The notes: a model not told the origin generated them from the sequence alone. A DNA stretch of 64,000 nucleotides from Diphasiastrum complanatum (GCA_029204225.1 CM055111.1:13603477-13667476); one strand, 5' to 3'. Counted from the first letter of the stretch, positions 1-14,300 are shown. A program made the numbers and translations.

Positions 1-771
1 GCCTGCAGAACTACTCGAGAATCGCTCACAGGTGGCTCCAACATATCAGACATCATCCGACTTATCGATGATGACGATGACAAAAGTCGAAGACTTTGGC
101 CATGTCTATGAAAGACAATTATTGTCCACTTGAATTGAAACTAAAGCCTTGTCCTAATCATGTCGCAAGTAAATTTTCGGGAAGTCCTAACTGTATGGAT
201 GCCAACACGATATAACCAACTAGCTATTGCGATTTGCGACCTGATTAGCTATCCTACTAGATGTGCATTAGTTGCTTAGTATAAATAGCTGATCATCATA
301 GACTTTAATAACTCTCTATCTTTTAGCAAGTTTTTTTCAGAGTTCAATTAGAGTATTCCTCTTCGCGCTTATTCCTTATCAGCGAAAGTGCATCATACAT
401 ACTTTCTAGTTACTCAAAGATAGCTTAGAGTACGTGATTTCTATCCGCAATTGTCTTGTGCTCATCGTCATCTGATTTGTACATACTACTTGCTGAATCA
501 ATCTATCCTTCTTATTGCGTTCAATATTATGTCAAAATGTATGCATCTCTATGATTGTTTGTAACTGATAAATCTCTTATACTTTATTGTTTGGCTACAA
601 AATCACCTTACTGCTAACGATTTCAAAGCTGGTTGCTAAAAGATTGAACATGACTTCTATTATTATGTTTTGTTCAATATTGATACGTGTAGTCATGCAT
701 TAGGAAAGGAGGATAATTACGTTGTGCTCGATAAGTCGCTTACTCACTTCTCTCCCTCTATTTTCCCATCA
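1..771 (+). repeat. Copia LTR, 5' truncated by the window edge
   Basis: This LTR corresponds to the complete one at 9441-10315 and ends in CATCA at 771. A TATA-like TATAAATA lies near 283. Its 3' half is recognisably related to the solo LTR at 7083-8116, sharing blocks such as the TTTCTATCCGC and TTGTTCAAT stretches. The exact 3' end is inferred from that alignment. Confidence 0.75.
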
Positions 772-1143
772 AAATTTACATGATTAGGCATAGGGCTAAG
801 CATCTAGACACGTGTCATCACTTACAAGTGGTATTTTACATAGCTAGTATTGTGAAAATTCAATGTCTCCACAATATCAACTTTACTATAGAGCGTCACA
901 TGTCTATCTGACCAAAAAATGCAAAAAATAGGAGATTTGACTCTCATTTTTAAAGAGAATCGATCAAAAACAAGCAATTTGTAATTCTTAAATCTACAAA
1001 ACCTACTTTTCATAGAATTCTATAATATATCACCGTGAATTTTTTTGAATTCTCTTTGATTGCTTGAAAAATTCTTCTTTGTACTTCCTTCAACCTAAAG
1101 CTCTGAATCTATTATACTAACAATGATTCTCCCAAAAACCAAG

Positions 1144-1155
1144 GCTCTGATACCA
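1144..1155 (-). other. Primer-binding-site-like motif, minus strand
   Basis: Read on the minus strand this is TGGTATCAGAGC, complementary to the 3' end of plant initiator tRNA-Met and the usual PBS of plant Copia elements. It is preceded on that strand by AACT. It implies a minus-strand element whose LTR lies to the right of 1155. Copies occur at 10688-10699 and 19459-19470. Confidence 0.65.
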
Positions 1156-1324
1156 AGTTCTGAAACTGATTTCAAAATTGACAATTTCTACAGATCTACT
1201 AATCAACAAAATCACAAGAAAACAAGAGCAAGAGCAACTCTCCACGCAAGCATAAGCTCCAAATGATAATTAAAAGCTAAATACTCATTAGGACTTTGAG
1301 TAGCTACCATCCCATCAATCTACT

Positions 1325-1458
<134 letters not shown>

Positions 1459-1799
1459 TGTTAAATAAAAATGGTTAAGCAATGCATTTATAACTCTAAA
1501 TTATTCATATCATACATTGATCATTAAAGATATAAAGACTCTAATAACATGAACATGTAAACTGCAATCTCAAATGATGGCAAATAAAATGATACAACCC
1601 ATGTAAGCATTTAAGATAGACATTTAGAAATCGCTCTTCCTAACTTTCAAATGACAAGTACATCGAATCTTTATGATTGCATGATTGAAAGACAATTACT
1701 GCTACTTTATTAGCATCAACCTCAAGGTCGAGATCAATAGACATATTTTTAATACAAGAGAGAAGAGATTTTTGTGCTAGAATCAAAAAGTGTAGAGCA

Positions 1800-1803
<4 letters not shown>

Positions 1804-1866
<63 letters not shown>
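1804..1866. repeat. (GT)n microsatellite, unit 1
   Basis: About 62 bases of GT. It is of similar length in unit 2 (11320-11382) and reduced to about 25 bases in unit 3 (20114-20138). It sits where the related sequence at 27.5 kb has a GT tract on each side of a Copia protease block. Confidence 0.95.
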
Positions 1867-1868
<2 letters not shown>

Positions 1869-4693
1869 CCCATAAGCCTAGGAAGATTTCTTTTGAAATT
1901 CAAATCCTTTATTAAACCCACAATCAATTACTATCGATACTTCTCTACATGCATACAGTTGTCAATCACCATGCATTGCTCCAAGTTCAAATTGGAGTGC
2001 TTGGGCCCTCACAAGGTTATTGCACATTTTTAGCCTAGATCGGAATGTCAAGGCATAACTAATAATCTCGTACACCAGAGTGCCGACATTTTCTTTAATC
2101 TTTTTTGTCGTGAATTTATTCTTTCATGCACATTTTGGGCAAAAGATGCAAGATTAAAAAGGTAAACTTTATTACGTGCACCTTCCAATACCCAACAATT
2201 ACAAAAAATAAAAGTAAAAAAATAAAAAAAATTAAATAAAAAAACGCACGAATTTTGCTTGAGAAGGCACATGTTTTTTCTGTAAAAATGTTTAAACTGA
2301 TTTTACCGCACAGAAAAAAATTATATTCTTTTGAGAAATAAATGGTTATTCTATAGAGGATTTGCCACCTATTTGCACAGAATATACAGAATATATAGGC
2401 CTACAATACAACTCTTCCTAACCAAGTCATTGGAAATGTTTAACCCAAGATTTAATCATGGGATAGGATTTCAACTTTGTCGGGATAGTTGGCTCAATAA
2501 TCAGTTCTATACTTCTAAGACTAATATCAAAAAATCATTGTGAGCTTCTATCATCTCATCTTCACATGGGTGAAGAGCCTTTCTTCTCTGAATATGCAAA
2601 TATTCGCAACGTAGAGAAGCAAAAAGTCATTGGTTTTTGAAGCCTTTATGATGGCTATGTGGATCATGTGATGGAGATAATCCTGTTATACATGCTTATT
2701 CACGATCTTGAAATGTGAATGTATAAGGATTTGCCACCTATTTGCACAGAATATAGGATCTAGAGAAGTTTACAAGAACAATGTCAAAATTTGTTGTACT
2801 TATTTGTTTCTAAGGACAATGTCCCAAATGGACCTGCAACTGATTACAATCTGATTAACTATACTGGCCTTTCTTATGCAACATCCGTAGTAGTGCCTAC
2901 ATTGCGGATGTTAACCTATCCTAGGGATCTTCATAACACGAGAGTTGGACTTCAGCTTTCTTTTTTTCCAAAAACTACCCAGGGGCATTCAGATCTATAA
3001 CTGCTGCTAATTCTAGTATACCCCAAATCAATCAACCACATGCCCTTTTGATGCCCAACATAGTCAATAATACCTACAAAAGGTGTACACGTCAATCCCA
3101 TAGAGCTTAAGATATCATGATACCAGATGTGCACTTTAAAGCTAAAAGCATTTTGTGTGTTTGATGTATAAGCAATAGTACACATGACAACAGCCGCCAC
3201 AATCTACCCAAGACGACACAACATCCTTATTCTCTTTTGTACATACATCTACACTAATGAAAATTATATATAGATGATGACCATTGTAATATACAATATG
3301 AGAAAATGATCAAAGATAGACACTGTAGATGCTTTCACGCATCTATCTTGTTTTCAGACTGATTGTCAAAAATAAGCTCATAGATTTTGTAGAGTAGAGT
3401 TAGCTTCTTGAGCAAGCGATTTTGTTCGCAATTGTCTTGTGCTCATAGCATCTATCTAACTTGTATTTTCATACATTCATTTGAATCAACTATTGTCTTG
3501 TTATTGCGTTTAAATCTTTGTCAGCGTTGCATGCTTTTGCTATTTCGTTTATGTCCGACTCTCTTATTGTTTTGTCTGACTGTTTTCTGTTCTCGCTTCT
3601 GCAAAGTACAAACACATTTTCTTTGTGTTTGCCTACATGACCCATTGTGATCCGCGTAGTGTACGCACTGAGAAGATTTCCACCACCATCTCCCAGAAAA
3701 TTTATTCTCTCACTAGGTTAAAAAAGAAATCCACTAATGGACCCCATCTTCCTAAAGACTTGTATTATTGATGTACTTTTCAGCCCTCCCTAAGTTCTGT
3801 TCCAAAATTTCTCTCACTAGCTACTCACTTGATGTTCACAAAGACACAAGTGGCAAGATCCTCTCGATCTTTGTTCAAAAGAACACTTAAGAAGGATTCT
3901 ACAAAACAATGCTCAAAAAATTGGAATTGATTTGAACCTAGAAACTCACAAAGGTTTCACTTGTTTTGATTATCTCAAATTTTGCTTCTATCCCTCTCAA
4001 TGGACTTCTAGCCACAATTCTTACACTCCCTCACAAAGATGAAATGAAGATAAGATGAGATTCTATCCAAGTTTTATCAAATCAAGTCAATTTTCAAAAT
4101 TTTTGGACAAAAACATGGCTAAAACTTACTCCTTCCTATTGATGGTTTTTCAAGTACTTGATCGTACTTGGCGACGTTAGTGATATATGCAAAACAGCTC
4201 AGTCGAGTTCACCCTAGTTCTCAGTATTAGATTACCTCTTACTTTTCTAGGAGAAGACCATGTCAGGACCAACATTCTGTGGATGATGATGTGGATGACG
4301 ATGCACCTATTCACACAGACCAGAGACTGCACACCACTCATACTCATATTGCAACTTTTAGAGGGCTTTATCCCAGTCTAAATTCATTAGATTTGATGAC
4401 ACTAAGTCCAATCTAATCAATGGCATACAAACATTGATGCGTTTCCTAGATCTAGCACCAAAAACCTCACCAAGATCAATCGCTATGAAATTCTTTGGAT
4501 CTGATAAAAAATGAAGATTATTTTGAGGTACAAAGTTGTCCACACGTGTGAATAGTACAGAATCTGACCTAACCAAGTTTGGTCTCCAAATTTTCATATC
4601 AACTTCAAGTTGGCCCTCCAATTCTAGCTTTTAGCACCAAAAACTTGCTAAAATTGGATTGTATAAATGATCAATGATTAACTCTTGTACCTC

Positions 4694-4705
4694 GCTCTGA
4701 TACCA
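4694..4705 (-). other. Second primer-binding-site-like motif, minus strand
   Basis: The minus strand again reads TGGTATCAGAGC, here preceded by ACCA. It is a separate element or LTR boundary from the motif at 1144. Copies lie at 14217-14228 and 22972-22983. Confidence 0.6.
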
Positions 4706-6069
4706 TGGTAAAGTACAATATTTTTAACCTTACTTGAGCCTATTAATGACTCCCTCTAACCTAACCCTAGAGTTTTGCCAAGTTGGTGGCTAGGTAGATC
4801 AACCACCTCCATGATATTTTGGAATCCTACTAATTATGATTGACGAATCATAAAATTCTAAATTTTTATGATTGACAAATTATAAATAGACACTTAATTG
4901 TCATTAGAAGATTATGAGGAAATGTGATGATTCTTATATATGGTGAGTAATTTGTGATCTACTGAATGAGTCAAAAATTTTGGTCAGTTAAGGTACGTAT
5001 CTCACACATACATTCTCATTAAGTAAATTGTTTTTACTTGTAGAGAGTTTGCTTACTTTAGTGATGAAACTTTACTACACACACACACACACACACACAC
5101 ACATGAATTGATGAAGAGCAAGAGATGTTGTAGTGTGAAAAACATAGGGGAGACTACTCAAATACAGAGTTGCATCTACATTATTGTAACTCCTTGTACT
5201 TTTGCACGTTCACTAAGACTTGTCCAAGAGCCCTTCTATTCACTGATTGTTAATAGCAATCTACTCTGAACGTGTGTTGTATTCTCTTGAATCACATAAG
5301 TCTATTATCTCTTTCTTTCAAATTTACGTGGTAACATCCTGATCAAAACTATTGCATTCTCAGATGTCTACTAAATTAGTAGCATGGTTTTCATAGATAC
5401 TCTTTGATCAAATCAATCAATTTTCAAACTTTCTAAGTGCAAGATCTCTAAAATGTTATTGTACAGTCATTATTAGAAAATCATTTTTCTTGTTTGCTTT
5501 CGCTGCTCAACTTTTGTTTATTAGAATCTCGATCCATCTACTGTAGTTCGACTCAAGGCCTAATTCGAATGTTGTTTAGCTTCATCTTCAAGACATCATG
5601 CTGGATTGTTTTGTTGCCTGATACTATGTTTGAAGCGCATCCCATCCATCCCATTACATCATCACTAATATGGGCATTGGAGCCTATCCTTCTCTAGTAG
5701 GTTTATTAAGGATAGGCTCCTATTGTGCCCTCTTATCAAATGAACTCATATCAACAAGAGTTGTTGGTCATTACTCCACTTCTATCACAATGTCCCAAGA
5801 CTCTTTCTCCATCAGATTGCTATTCATTTTATATTTTCAAATGCTATAGTTGGATACCCATTCAATTTACTAGCTTCACCAAGTACAGATTCATCCACTC
5901 CTACCGTTTTTCCAAAAATAGCCCTCAATGCCACTTCTAATGGCTCATCGAATGCCTTTGAGAGTGATTGCAAGGTTTGCAAACCAACTTCAAGGCCAAA
6001 AAGTCTTCTAGGCCCACTTGCTAGTTATTTTGTCCTAACAAGCCAAAAACAGCTCGGAATTGTCGAAAC

Positions 6070-7077
6070 GCTCCAATGTGGCATCATTGACTACCTTGCT
6101 CTTCAAATGGTCTGGTTAAACCTTCGATCTGCTTTCTCCTTGCAATCTGGCACACTATGTTTAGGAGAAATTGTACTTATAGAATACATTCCTTTTTTGT
6201 CCTTAAACTAGAAAAAAATTAGCTTTCGAATGAGCATAAATGTTCTAGACGTTGTTCATTTATATATATGTGCTCCAATACAAACTCTGTCATTGCTTGA
6301 TGCGAAGTATTTTATTGCCTTCATTGACGAATATTCAGAAGAACAGTTGTTTATTTCATTAAGAAAAAATCGGAGGCTTTCCAAATATTTTGACAATTCA
6401 AAGAGCGTGTAGAATATCAAACTAGTAAATGAATTAAAGCACTGAGGGCCGACAACGGGGGAAAAGACATCTCTACCAAATTCAAGGAGTATTGCCTTAA
6501 CAACGACATTGAGCAACAATACATTACCTCCTATTTGCCTCATTCGAATGGTTTGCTCAGAGAAAGAACAGAACCTTAGTCGAATCGACAAAGTGTATGC
6601 TTTTCCATGCAACACTTCCGAAGTCCTTTTGGGCTGAAGCAGTTTCCACTACAGCCTGTATTCAGAACATATGTCCTACTAAAGGTCTCTCAGACAAAAC
6701 ACCATATGAAGTTTGGAAAGGCTCCAAACCATCGTTATCAAACTTACAAGTTTTTGAATGTATCGCGTATGCACAAATTCCACATGATCTCAAGAAGAAC
6801 TCGACCTCCAAAGTATCAACTCTATTTTCATCAGCTACACTACTTCAAATAAAGTTTATAAGTTGTATGATCATGTCGAGTCGAAGATATTTACTAGTCG
6901 CGATGTCATCTTCATCGGAGATCAGTTTATCGACCTCAAATGTAAGGGCAAAGCTCATATAGCCGATTTCAAACGGTAAGGGCAAAGCTCATATAGCCGA
7001 ACTATCAGACTCTCCCAAATTATCGAACTTTCCAGTTCTCAAATCAACTATTCCTATTGAAGGTCCTAGCTCATCTA
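6070..7077 (+). pseudogene. Copia integrase remnant, unit 1
   Basis: Decayed pre-integrase and integrase core of a Ty1/copia polyprotein, which would insert element cDNA into the genome. Across several frames one can read a degenerate LWHH pre-integrase block near 6080, an ALRADNGG-like block near 6440 that holds the second catalytic Asp, a SNGLLRE-like block near 6545 corresponding to the catalytic Glu region, and the C-terminal TPYEVWKG...LKVFEC-type region at 6690-6770. Frameshifts and stops break every frame. The 5-bp target duplication of the nested LTR follows directly. A second copy is at 15598-16605; unit 3 has lost this region. Confidence 0.8.
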
Positions 7078-7082
7078 CTCCA
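7078..7082 (+). other. Target-site duplication, left copy (CTCCA)
   Basis: CTCCA precedes the LTR at 7083 and recurs at 8117-8121 right after it, the 5-bp duplication expected for Copia integration. The same pair is kept in unit 2 (16606-16610 and 17643-17647) and unit 3 (23911-23915 and 24941-24945). Confidence 0.85.
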
Positions 7083-8116
7083 TGTTGGATTATTCTTCAT
7101 CCAACTGTTTATCTAGCTCTACGGAATTTTTCATGTCTTTATACAGTCTGCAGAATCACAACTATTTTTACACTGTAGAAATACACGAAGTTTGGCAATA
7201 GCGTCGCATTTTCTCTCTCTACAGACCCGACAATGTTGCTTGTCAAGAATCTCGAGTAAGAATGTAGTGTCAAATTTTTTGCATTTTTCATTTGTCAAAA
7301 ATTACATGTAAAAAATGCAATGTCGCCTTTTTCGCATTTTTCGCCTGTCAAGAGTTACGTGCAAAAATGCAGTGTCGCCTTTTTTGCATTTTTCGCCTGT
7401 CACAGACTCTTTACGGCCAATTGTCCCGCTTATCAGCAAGTAACTTTTGAAAAGAACTGGATGAATGCCAGCGAACACCAGCCAACTGGCAATCACATTT
7501 GACGGCCTTATTACTTAGTATAAATCAGCTGTTCGTACATTTCATTATCAAGGTACGATCAACATTGTGAATTGTGAAGGAGTTGAGTGTTATTACACGA
7601 CGCTTCCTACGCTCTCATCAAGCAAATTGTTCACAATCAGAAAGTATTGTTGTTAGTTCTCTATCAAGCTTTCAAGCTTGAAATCTCTTGAGCATTCTAG
7701 CTCAGTCTTTTAGAGATTTTAGAGTTGCTATTGCGCTACTGCTTATCAGCAGAGTTGCTTATTTCAGACTTATTCTCAGTTACTTAGAGACACCTTTAGA
7801 GTGCGTGATTTCTATCCGCTATTGTCTTGCACTCATTAGCATCTGTTCTTGTTTTTCTTAATCAATATTATTTCCTTGTTGCATTCAGTTTGTGTCAGAA
7901 TGCATGCATCTCTGTATTGCTTTTGTAACTGATATAAATTATCTGAGAATTCAATACTTTATGTTTGGCTACGTAATTACTTAGTATCTAGCGAAAGCTA
8001 GTTGCTAAAGATTGGACATGATTTCCATCACTACTGCTTTGTTCAATTTTTGATAGGTGTACTCATGCATTGGAAGTAGGAAGTTTTCGCATTCTATTAC
8101 TCACCTATTTTCGACA
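7083..8116 (+). mobile_element. Nested solo LTR, unit 1
   Basis: A 1034-bp LTR starting TGTTGGATTATT and ending GACA, inserted between the integrase and RT of the host Copia element and flanked by CTCCA on both sides. It contains a TATA-like box (TATAAATC near 7520). It resembles the host element's own LTR at 9441 but is clearly diverged, so it comes from a sister subfamily. No internal sequence remains, as expected after LTR-LTR recombination. Confidence 0.88.
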
Positions 8117-8121
8117 CTCCA

Positions 8122-8880
8122 TATGAACAACGTATTCTGAATCCCAAGAAGATGATGTTGCATTTCAATGACTACGGCATGATGAAAATTATCAACTTCG
8201 CTCAATTCCTAGAAGATCGACAAGAGTCAGCAGGCCACCTATAAGGTATATCGACGAGTCTGCAACTTACCTTATCCAAGAGTCGACTACTTATGCACTC
8301 AGTCAGCCCGATTTTGATCTTTAGATAGAAGCTAGGGATAAAGAGTACTCATCTCTCATCAAAAACCAGACTTGGAGTATTGGCGAATTACCTACTAGCA
8401 AAAATGTAGTCGATTGCAAATGGTTATTCAAAATCAAGCACAAGGCAGATGGAAGTATCTATCGAAGAAAGGCTCGACTTTTTGCCAGAGGATTTTCTCA
8501 GGTCCACAACGTCAACTACACTGAGACTTTTATTCACTAGTTAGTCATTTGCTACTGCAACAGATTTGGAAATACATCAAATGGATGTACAGACAACATA
8601 TCCTAATGGAGTTATCGAAGAAGACATTTACATGGTGCAACCCGAAGGTTACAATATCGAAGGTAAACACAAGCATGTATGTAAACTGCATAAAGCACTT
8701 TATGGCTTGAAGCAATCTGCTCGAGCATGGTTTCAAAGGATCAATACTTTCCTTATCGATCACGGCTATAAACTCAAAATCTAATGTCTACTTCAAGTTA
8801 GTGCACAACATTCTTTTATTATCATCACTTTGTATGTGGACAACACATTGCTTTTCAGCAACAATATCAATCTAGTAAAC
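8122..8880 (+). pseudogene. Copia reverse transcriptase remnant, unit 1
   Basis: Decayed RT. The readable order is a region before 8560 with the VDCKWLFKIK-like block, then MEIHQMDVQTTYPNG and LHKALYGLKQSARAWFQR (8566-8784), then YVDN near 8835. The catalytic YVDD is changed to YVDN, and in-frame stops occur before 8566. Directly after YVDN the sequence jumps to the RNase H region, so most of the RT thumb and connection is deleted. Inactive. Confidence 0.88.
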
Positions 8881-9430
8881 TCTTAGCAGAGTTTTGAGAT
8901 ATCTTCGAGCTACTATGGACTTTTGCATTCGTTATAGAGTAGTCGACAACAACAAACTCAATTTTCTCAGTGGTTATTCAGATGCAAGTTGGTCAGGAGA
9001 TGTAGACACTTGTAAATCCACTTCTGGATTTACATTCTTCCTCAACACAGGTCTTATTTCAAAGAACAATCGCAAGAAAACTTCGATAGCTCTATCTTCC
9101 ATTGAATTAGAGTATATCACAGCTTCTCAAGCTACAAAAGAAGCAGTATGGTTGAGAAACTTACTTTTAGATCTCAATCTGAATCAATATGCTCTGACAA
9201 GTTTATTCTGTGATAACCAAGTGACATTGCTTTATCAACTAGTCCTAGATTTCATTCTAAGAGTAAGCACATTGAAATTGAGTATCACTATGTCGGAAGC
9301 AAAGTTCTCGACAAAGAGGTTGACTTGCAGTACTGTCGAACGCAAGATATGACATCAAATATTTTTACTAAAGCATTAAGCTTGGATGCACACAGAATTT
9401 TGTGCGAAACTAAGTTTGAAGGTCAAAGAT
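8881..9430 (+). pseudogene. Copia RNase H remnant, unit 1
   Basis: RNase H of the Copia polyprotein, which removes the RNA strand during reverse transcription. The 8894-9352 frame reads GYSDASWSGD, then STSGFTFFLN, IALSSIELEYITAS and a LFCDNQ block, the usual Copia order. The frame breaks after about 9250, and TSNIFTKAL near 9352 is the normal C-terminal end in another frame. This part exists only in unit 1, being deleted from unit 2. Confidence 0.88.
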
Positions 9431-9440
9431 TAAGGGAGAG
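9431..9440 (+). other. Polypurine tract of the Copia element
   Basis: TAAGGGAGAG lies immediately before the LTR start TGTTGGATTA. In LTR elements this is where plus-strand DNA synthesis is primed. Confidence 0.75.
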
Positions 9441-10315
9441 TGTTGGATTATTCTACTATCTGAGTGGTTCAACCAAATAATCAATCTTTAATCTTCATCC
9501 ACTTTATTATCCAGTTTTACAATTTTGCTAGTGTTTTCTATACAGCCTGCAGAACTACTCGAGAATCGCTCACAGGTGGCTCCAACATATCAGACATCAT
9601 CCGACTTATCGATGATGACGATGACAAAAGTCGAAGACTTTGGCCATGTCGATGAAAGACAATTATTGTCCACTTGAATTGAAACTAAAGCCTTGTCCTA
9701 ATCATGTCGCAAGTAAATTTTCGGGAAGTCCTAACTGTATGGATGCCAACACAATATAACCAACTAGCTATTGCGATTTGCGACCTGATTAGCTATCCTA
9801 CTAGATGTGCATTAGTTGCTTAGTATAAATAGCTGATCATCATAGACTTTAATAACTCTCTATCTTTTAGCAAGTTTTTTTCAGAGTTCAATTAGAGTAT
9901 TCCTCTTCGCGCTTATTCCTTATCAGCAAAAGTGCATCATACATACTTTCTAGTTACTCAAAGATAGCTTAGAGTACGCGATTTCTATCCGCAATTGTCT
10001 TGTGCTCATCGTCATCTGATTTGTACATACTACTTGCTGAATCAATCTATCCTTCTTATTGCGTTCAATATTATGTCAAAATGTATGCATCTCTATGATT
10101 GTTTGTAACTGATAAATCTCTTATACTTTATTGTTTGGCTACAAAATCACCTTACTGCTAACGATTTCAAAGCTGGTTGCTAAAAGATTGAACATGACTT
10201 CTGTTATTATGTTTTGTTCAATATTGATACGTGTACTCATGCATTAGAAAAGGAGGATAATTCCGTTGTGCTCGATAAGTCGCTTACTCACTTCTCTCCG
10301 TCTATTTTCCCATCA
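9441..10315 (+). repeat. Complete Copia LTR shared by units 1 and 2
   Basis: An 875-bp LTR that begins TGTTGG after the polypurine tract and ends CATCA. It is both the 3' LTR of unit 1 and the 5' LTR of unit 2. It carries a TATA-like TATAAATA near 9827. The 3' limit is inferred by comparison with the solo LTR. Confidence 0.8.
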
Positions 10316-10868
10316 AAATTTACATGATTAGGCATAGGGCTAAGCATCTAGACACGTGTCATCACTTACAAGTGGTATTCTACATAGCTAGTATTGTGAA
10401 AATTCAATGTCTCCACAATATCAACTTTACTATAGAGCGTCACATGTCTATCTGACCAAAAAATGCAAAAAATAGGAGATTTGACTCTCATTTTTAAAGA
10501 GAATCGATCAAAAACAAGCAATTTGTAATTCTTAAATCTACAAAACCTACTTTTCATAGAATTCTATAATATATCACCGTGAATTTTTTTGAATTCTCTT
10601 TGATTGCTTGAAAAATTCTTTTTTCTACTTCCTTCAACCTAAAGCTCTGAATCTATTATACTAACAATGATTCTCCCAAAAACCAAGGCTCTGATACCAA
10701 GTTCTGAAACTGATTTCAAAATTGACAATTTCTACAGATCTACTAATCAACAAAATCACAAGAAAACAAGAGCAAGAGCAACTCTCCACGCAAGCATAAG
10801 CTCCAAATGATAATTAAAAGCTAAATAATCATTAGGACTTTGAGTAGCTACCATCCCATCAATCTACT

Positions 10869-10974
<106 letters not shown>

Positions 10975-11315
10975 TGTTAAATAAAAATGGTTAAGCAATG
11001 CATTTATAACTCTAAATTATTCATATCATACATTGATCATTAAAGATATAAAGACTCTAATAACATGAACATGTAAACTGCAATCTCAAATGATGGCAAA
11101 TAAAATGATACAACCCATGTAAGCATTTAAGATAGACATTTAGAAATCGCTCTTCCTAACTTTCAAATGACAAGTACATCGAATCTTTATGATTGCATGA
11201 TTGAAAGACAATTACTGCTACTTTATTAGCATCAACCTCAAGGTCGAGATCAATAGACATATTTTTAATACAAGAGAGAAGAGATTTTTGTGCTAGAATC
11301 AAAAAGTGTAGAGCA

Positions 11316-11384
<69 letters not shown>

Positions 11385-14300
11385 CCCATAAGCCTAGGAA
11401 GATTTCTTTTGAAATTCAAATCCTTTATTAAACCCACAATCAATTACTATCGATACTTCTCTACATGCATACAGTTGTCAATCACCATGCATTGCTCCAA
11501 GTTCAAATTGGAGTGCTTGGGCCCTCACAAGGTTATTGCACATTTTTAGCCTAGATCGGAATGTCAAGGCATAACTAATAATCTCGTACACCAGAGTGCC
11601 GACATTTTCTTTAATCTTTTTTGTCGTGAATTTATTCTTTCATGCACATTTTGGACAAAAGATGCAAGTTTAAAAAGGTAAACTTTATTACGTGCACCTT
11701 CCAATACCCAACAATTACAAAAAATAAAAATAAAAAAATAAAAAAAATTAAATAAAAAAACGCACGAATTTTGCTTGAGAAGGCACATGTTTTTTCTGTA
11801 AAAATGTTTAAACTGATTTTACCGCACAGAAAAAAATTATATTCTTTTGAGAAATAAATGGTTATTCTATATAGGATTTGCCACCTATTTGCACAGAATA
11901 TACAGAATATATAGGCCTACAATACAACTCTTCCTAACCAAGTCATTGGAAATGTTTAACCCAAGATTTAATCATGGGATAGGATTTCAACTTTGTCGGG
12001 ATAGTTGGCTCAATAATCAGTTCTATACTTCTAAGACTAATATCAAAAAATCATTGTGAGCTTCTATCATCTCATCTTCACATGGGTGAAGAGCCTTTCT
12101 TCTCTGAATATGCAAATATTCGCAACGTAGAGAAGCAAAAAGTCATTGGTTTTTGAAGCCTTTATGATGGCTATGTGGATCATGTGATGGAGATAATCCT
12201 GTTATACATGCTTATTCACGATCTTGAAATGTGAATGTATAAGGATTTGCCACCTATTTGCACAGAATATAGGATCTAGAGAAGTTTACAAGAACAATGT
12301 CAAAATTTGTTGTACTTATTTGTTTCTAAGGACAATGTCCCAAATGGACCTGCAACTGATTACAATCTGATTAACTATACTGGCCTTTCTTATGCAACAT
12401 CCATAGTAGTGCCTACATTGCGGATGTTAACCTATCCTAGGGATCTTCATAACACGAGAGTTGGACTTCAGCTTTCTTTTTTTCCAAAAACTACCCAGGG
12501 GCATTCAGATCTATAACTGCTGCTAATTCTAGTATACCCCAAATCAATCAACCACATGCCCTTTTGATGCCCAACATAGTCAATAATACCTACAAAAGGT
12601 GTACACGTCAATCCCATAGAGCTTCAGATTTCATGATACCAGATGTGCACTTTAAAGCTAAAAGCATTTTGTGTGTTTGATGTATAAGCAATAGTACACA
12701 TGACAACAGCCGCCACAATCTACCCAAGACGACACAACATCCTTATTCTCTTTTGTACATACATCTACACTAATGAAAATTATATATAGATGATGACCAT
12801 TGTAATATACAATATGAGAAAATGATCAAAGATAGACACTGTAGATGCTTTCACGCATCTATCTTGTTTTCAGACTGATTGTCAAAAATAAGCTCATAGA
12901 TTTTGTAGAGTAGAGTTAGCTTCTTGAGCATGCGATTTCGTTCGCAATTGTCTTGTGCTCATCGCATCTATCTAACTTGTATTTTCATACATTCATTTGA
13001 ATCAACTATTGTCTTGTTATTGCGTTTAAATCTTTGTCAGCGTTGCATGCTTTTGCTATTTCGTTTATGTCCGACTCTCTTATTGTTTTGTCTGACTGTT
13101 TTCTGTTCTCGCTTCTGCAAAGTACAAACACATTTTCTTTGTGTTTGCCTACATGACCCATTGTGATCCGCGTAGTGTACGCACTGAGAAGATTTCCACC
13201 ACCATCTCCCAGGAAATTTATTCTCTCACTAGGTTAAAAAAGAAATCCACTAATGGACCCCATCTTCCTAAAGACTTGTATTATTGATGTACTTTTCAGC
13301 CCTCCCTAAGTTCTGTTCCAAAATTTCTCTCACTAGCTACTCACTTGATGTTCACAAAGACACAAGTGGCAAGATCCTCTCGATCTTTGTTCAAAAGAAC
13401 ACTTAAGAAGGATTCTACAAAACAATGCTCAAAAAATTGGAATTGATTTGAACCTAGAAACTCACAAAGGTTTCACTTGTTTTGATTATCTCAAATTTTG
13501 CTTCTATCCCTCTCAATGGACTTCTAGCCACAATTCTTACACTCCCTCACAAAGATGAAATGAAGATAAGATGAGATTCTATCCAAGTTTTATCAAATCA
13601 AGTCAATTTTCAAAATTTTTGGACAAAAACATGGCTAAAACTTACTCCTTCCTATTGATGGTTTTTCAAGTACTTGATCGTACTTGGCGACGTTAGTGAT
13701 ATATGCAAAACAGCTCAGTCGAGTTCACCCTAGTTCTCAGTATTAGATTACCTCTTACTTCTCTAGGAGAAGACCATGTCAGGACCAACATTCTGTGGAT
13801 GATGATGTGGATGACGATGCACCTATTCACACAGACCAGAGACTGCACACCACTCATACTCATATTGCAACTTTTAGAGGGCTTTATCCCAGTCTAACTT
13901 CATTAGATTTGATGACACTAAGTCCAATCTAATCAATGGCATACAAACATTGATGCGTTTCCTAGATCTAGCACCAAAAACCTCACCAAGATCAATCGCT
14001 ATGAAATTCTTTGGATCTGATAAATAAAGAAGATTATTTTGAGGTACAAAGTTGTCCACACGTGTGAATAGTACAGAATCTGACCTAACCAAGTTTGTTC
14101 TCCAAATTTTCACCCCTTCTATCAACTTCAAGTTGGCCTTCCAATTCTAGCTTTTAGCACCAAAAACTTGCTAAAATTGGATTGTATAAATGATCAATGA
14201 TTAACTCTTGTACCTCGCTCTGATACCATGGTAAAGTACAATATTTTTAACCTTACTTGAGCCTATTAATGACTCCCTCTAACCTAACCCTAGAGTTTTG

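Noticed and set aside
822-1013. 63-codon minus-strand ORF conserved in all three units (also 10366 and 19137)
   Set aside because: Conservation only reflects recent duplication of the DNA; no Gag or other motif is visible.
1640-1927. ORF with a long His-Thr repeat (also at 11156 and 49225)
   Set aside because: It is the translation of a CA/GT microsatellite; the frame changes with tract length and no domain is intact.
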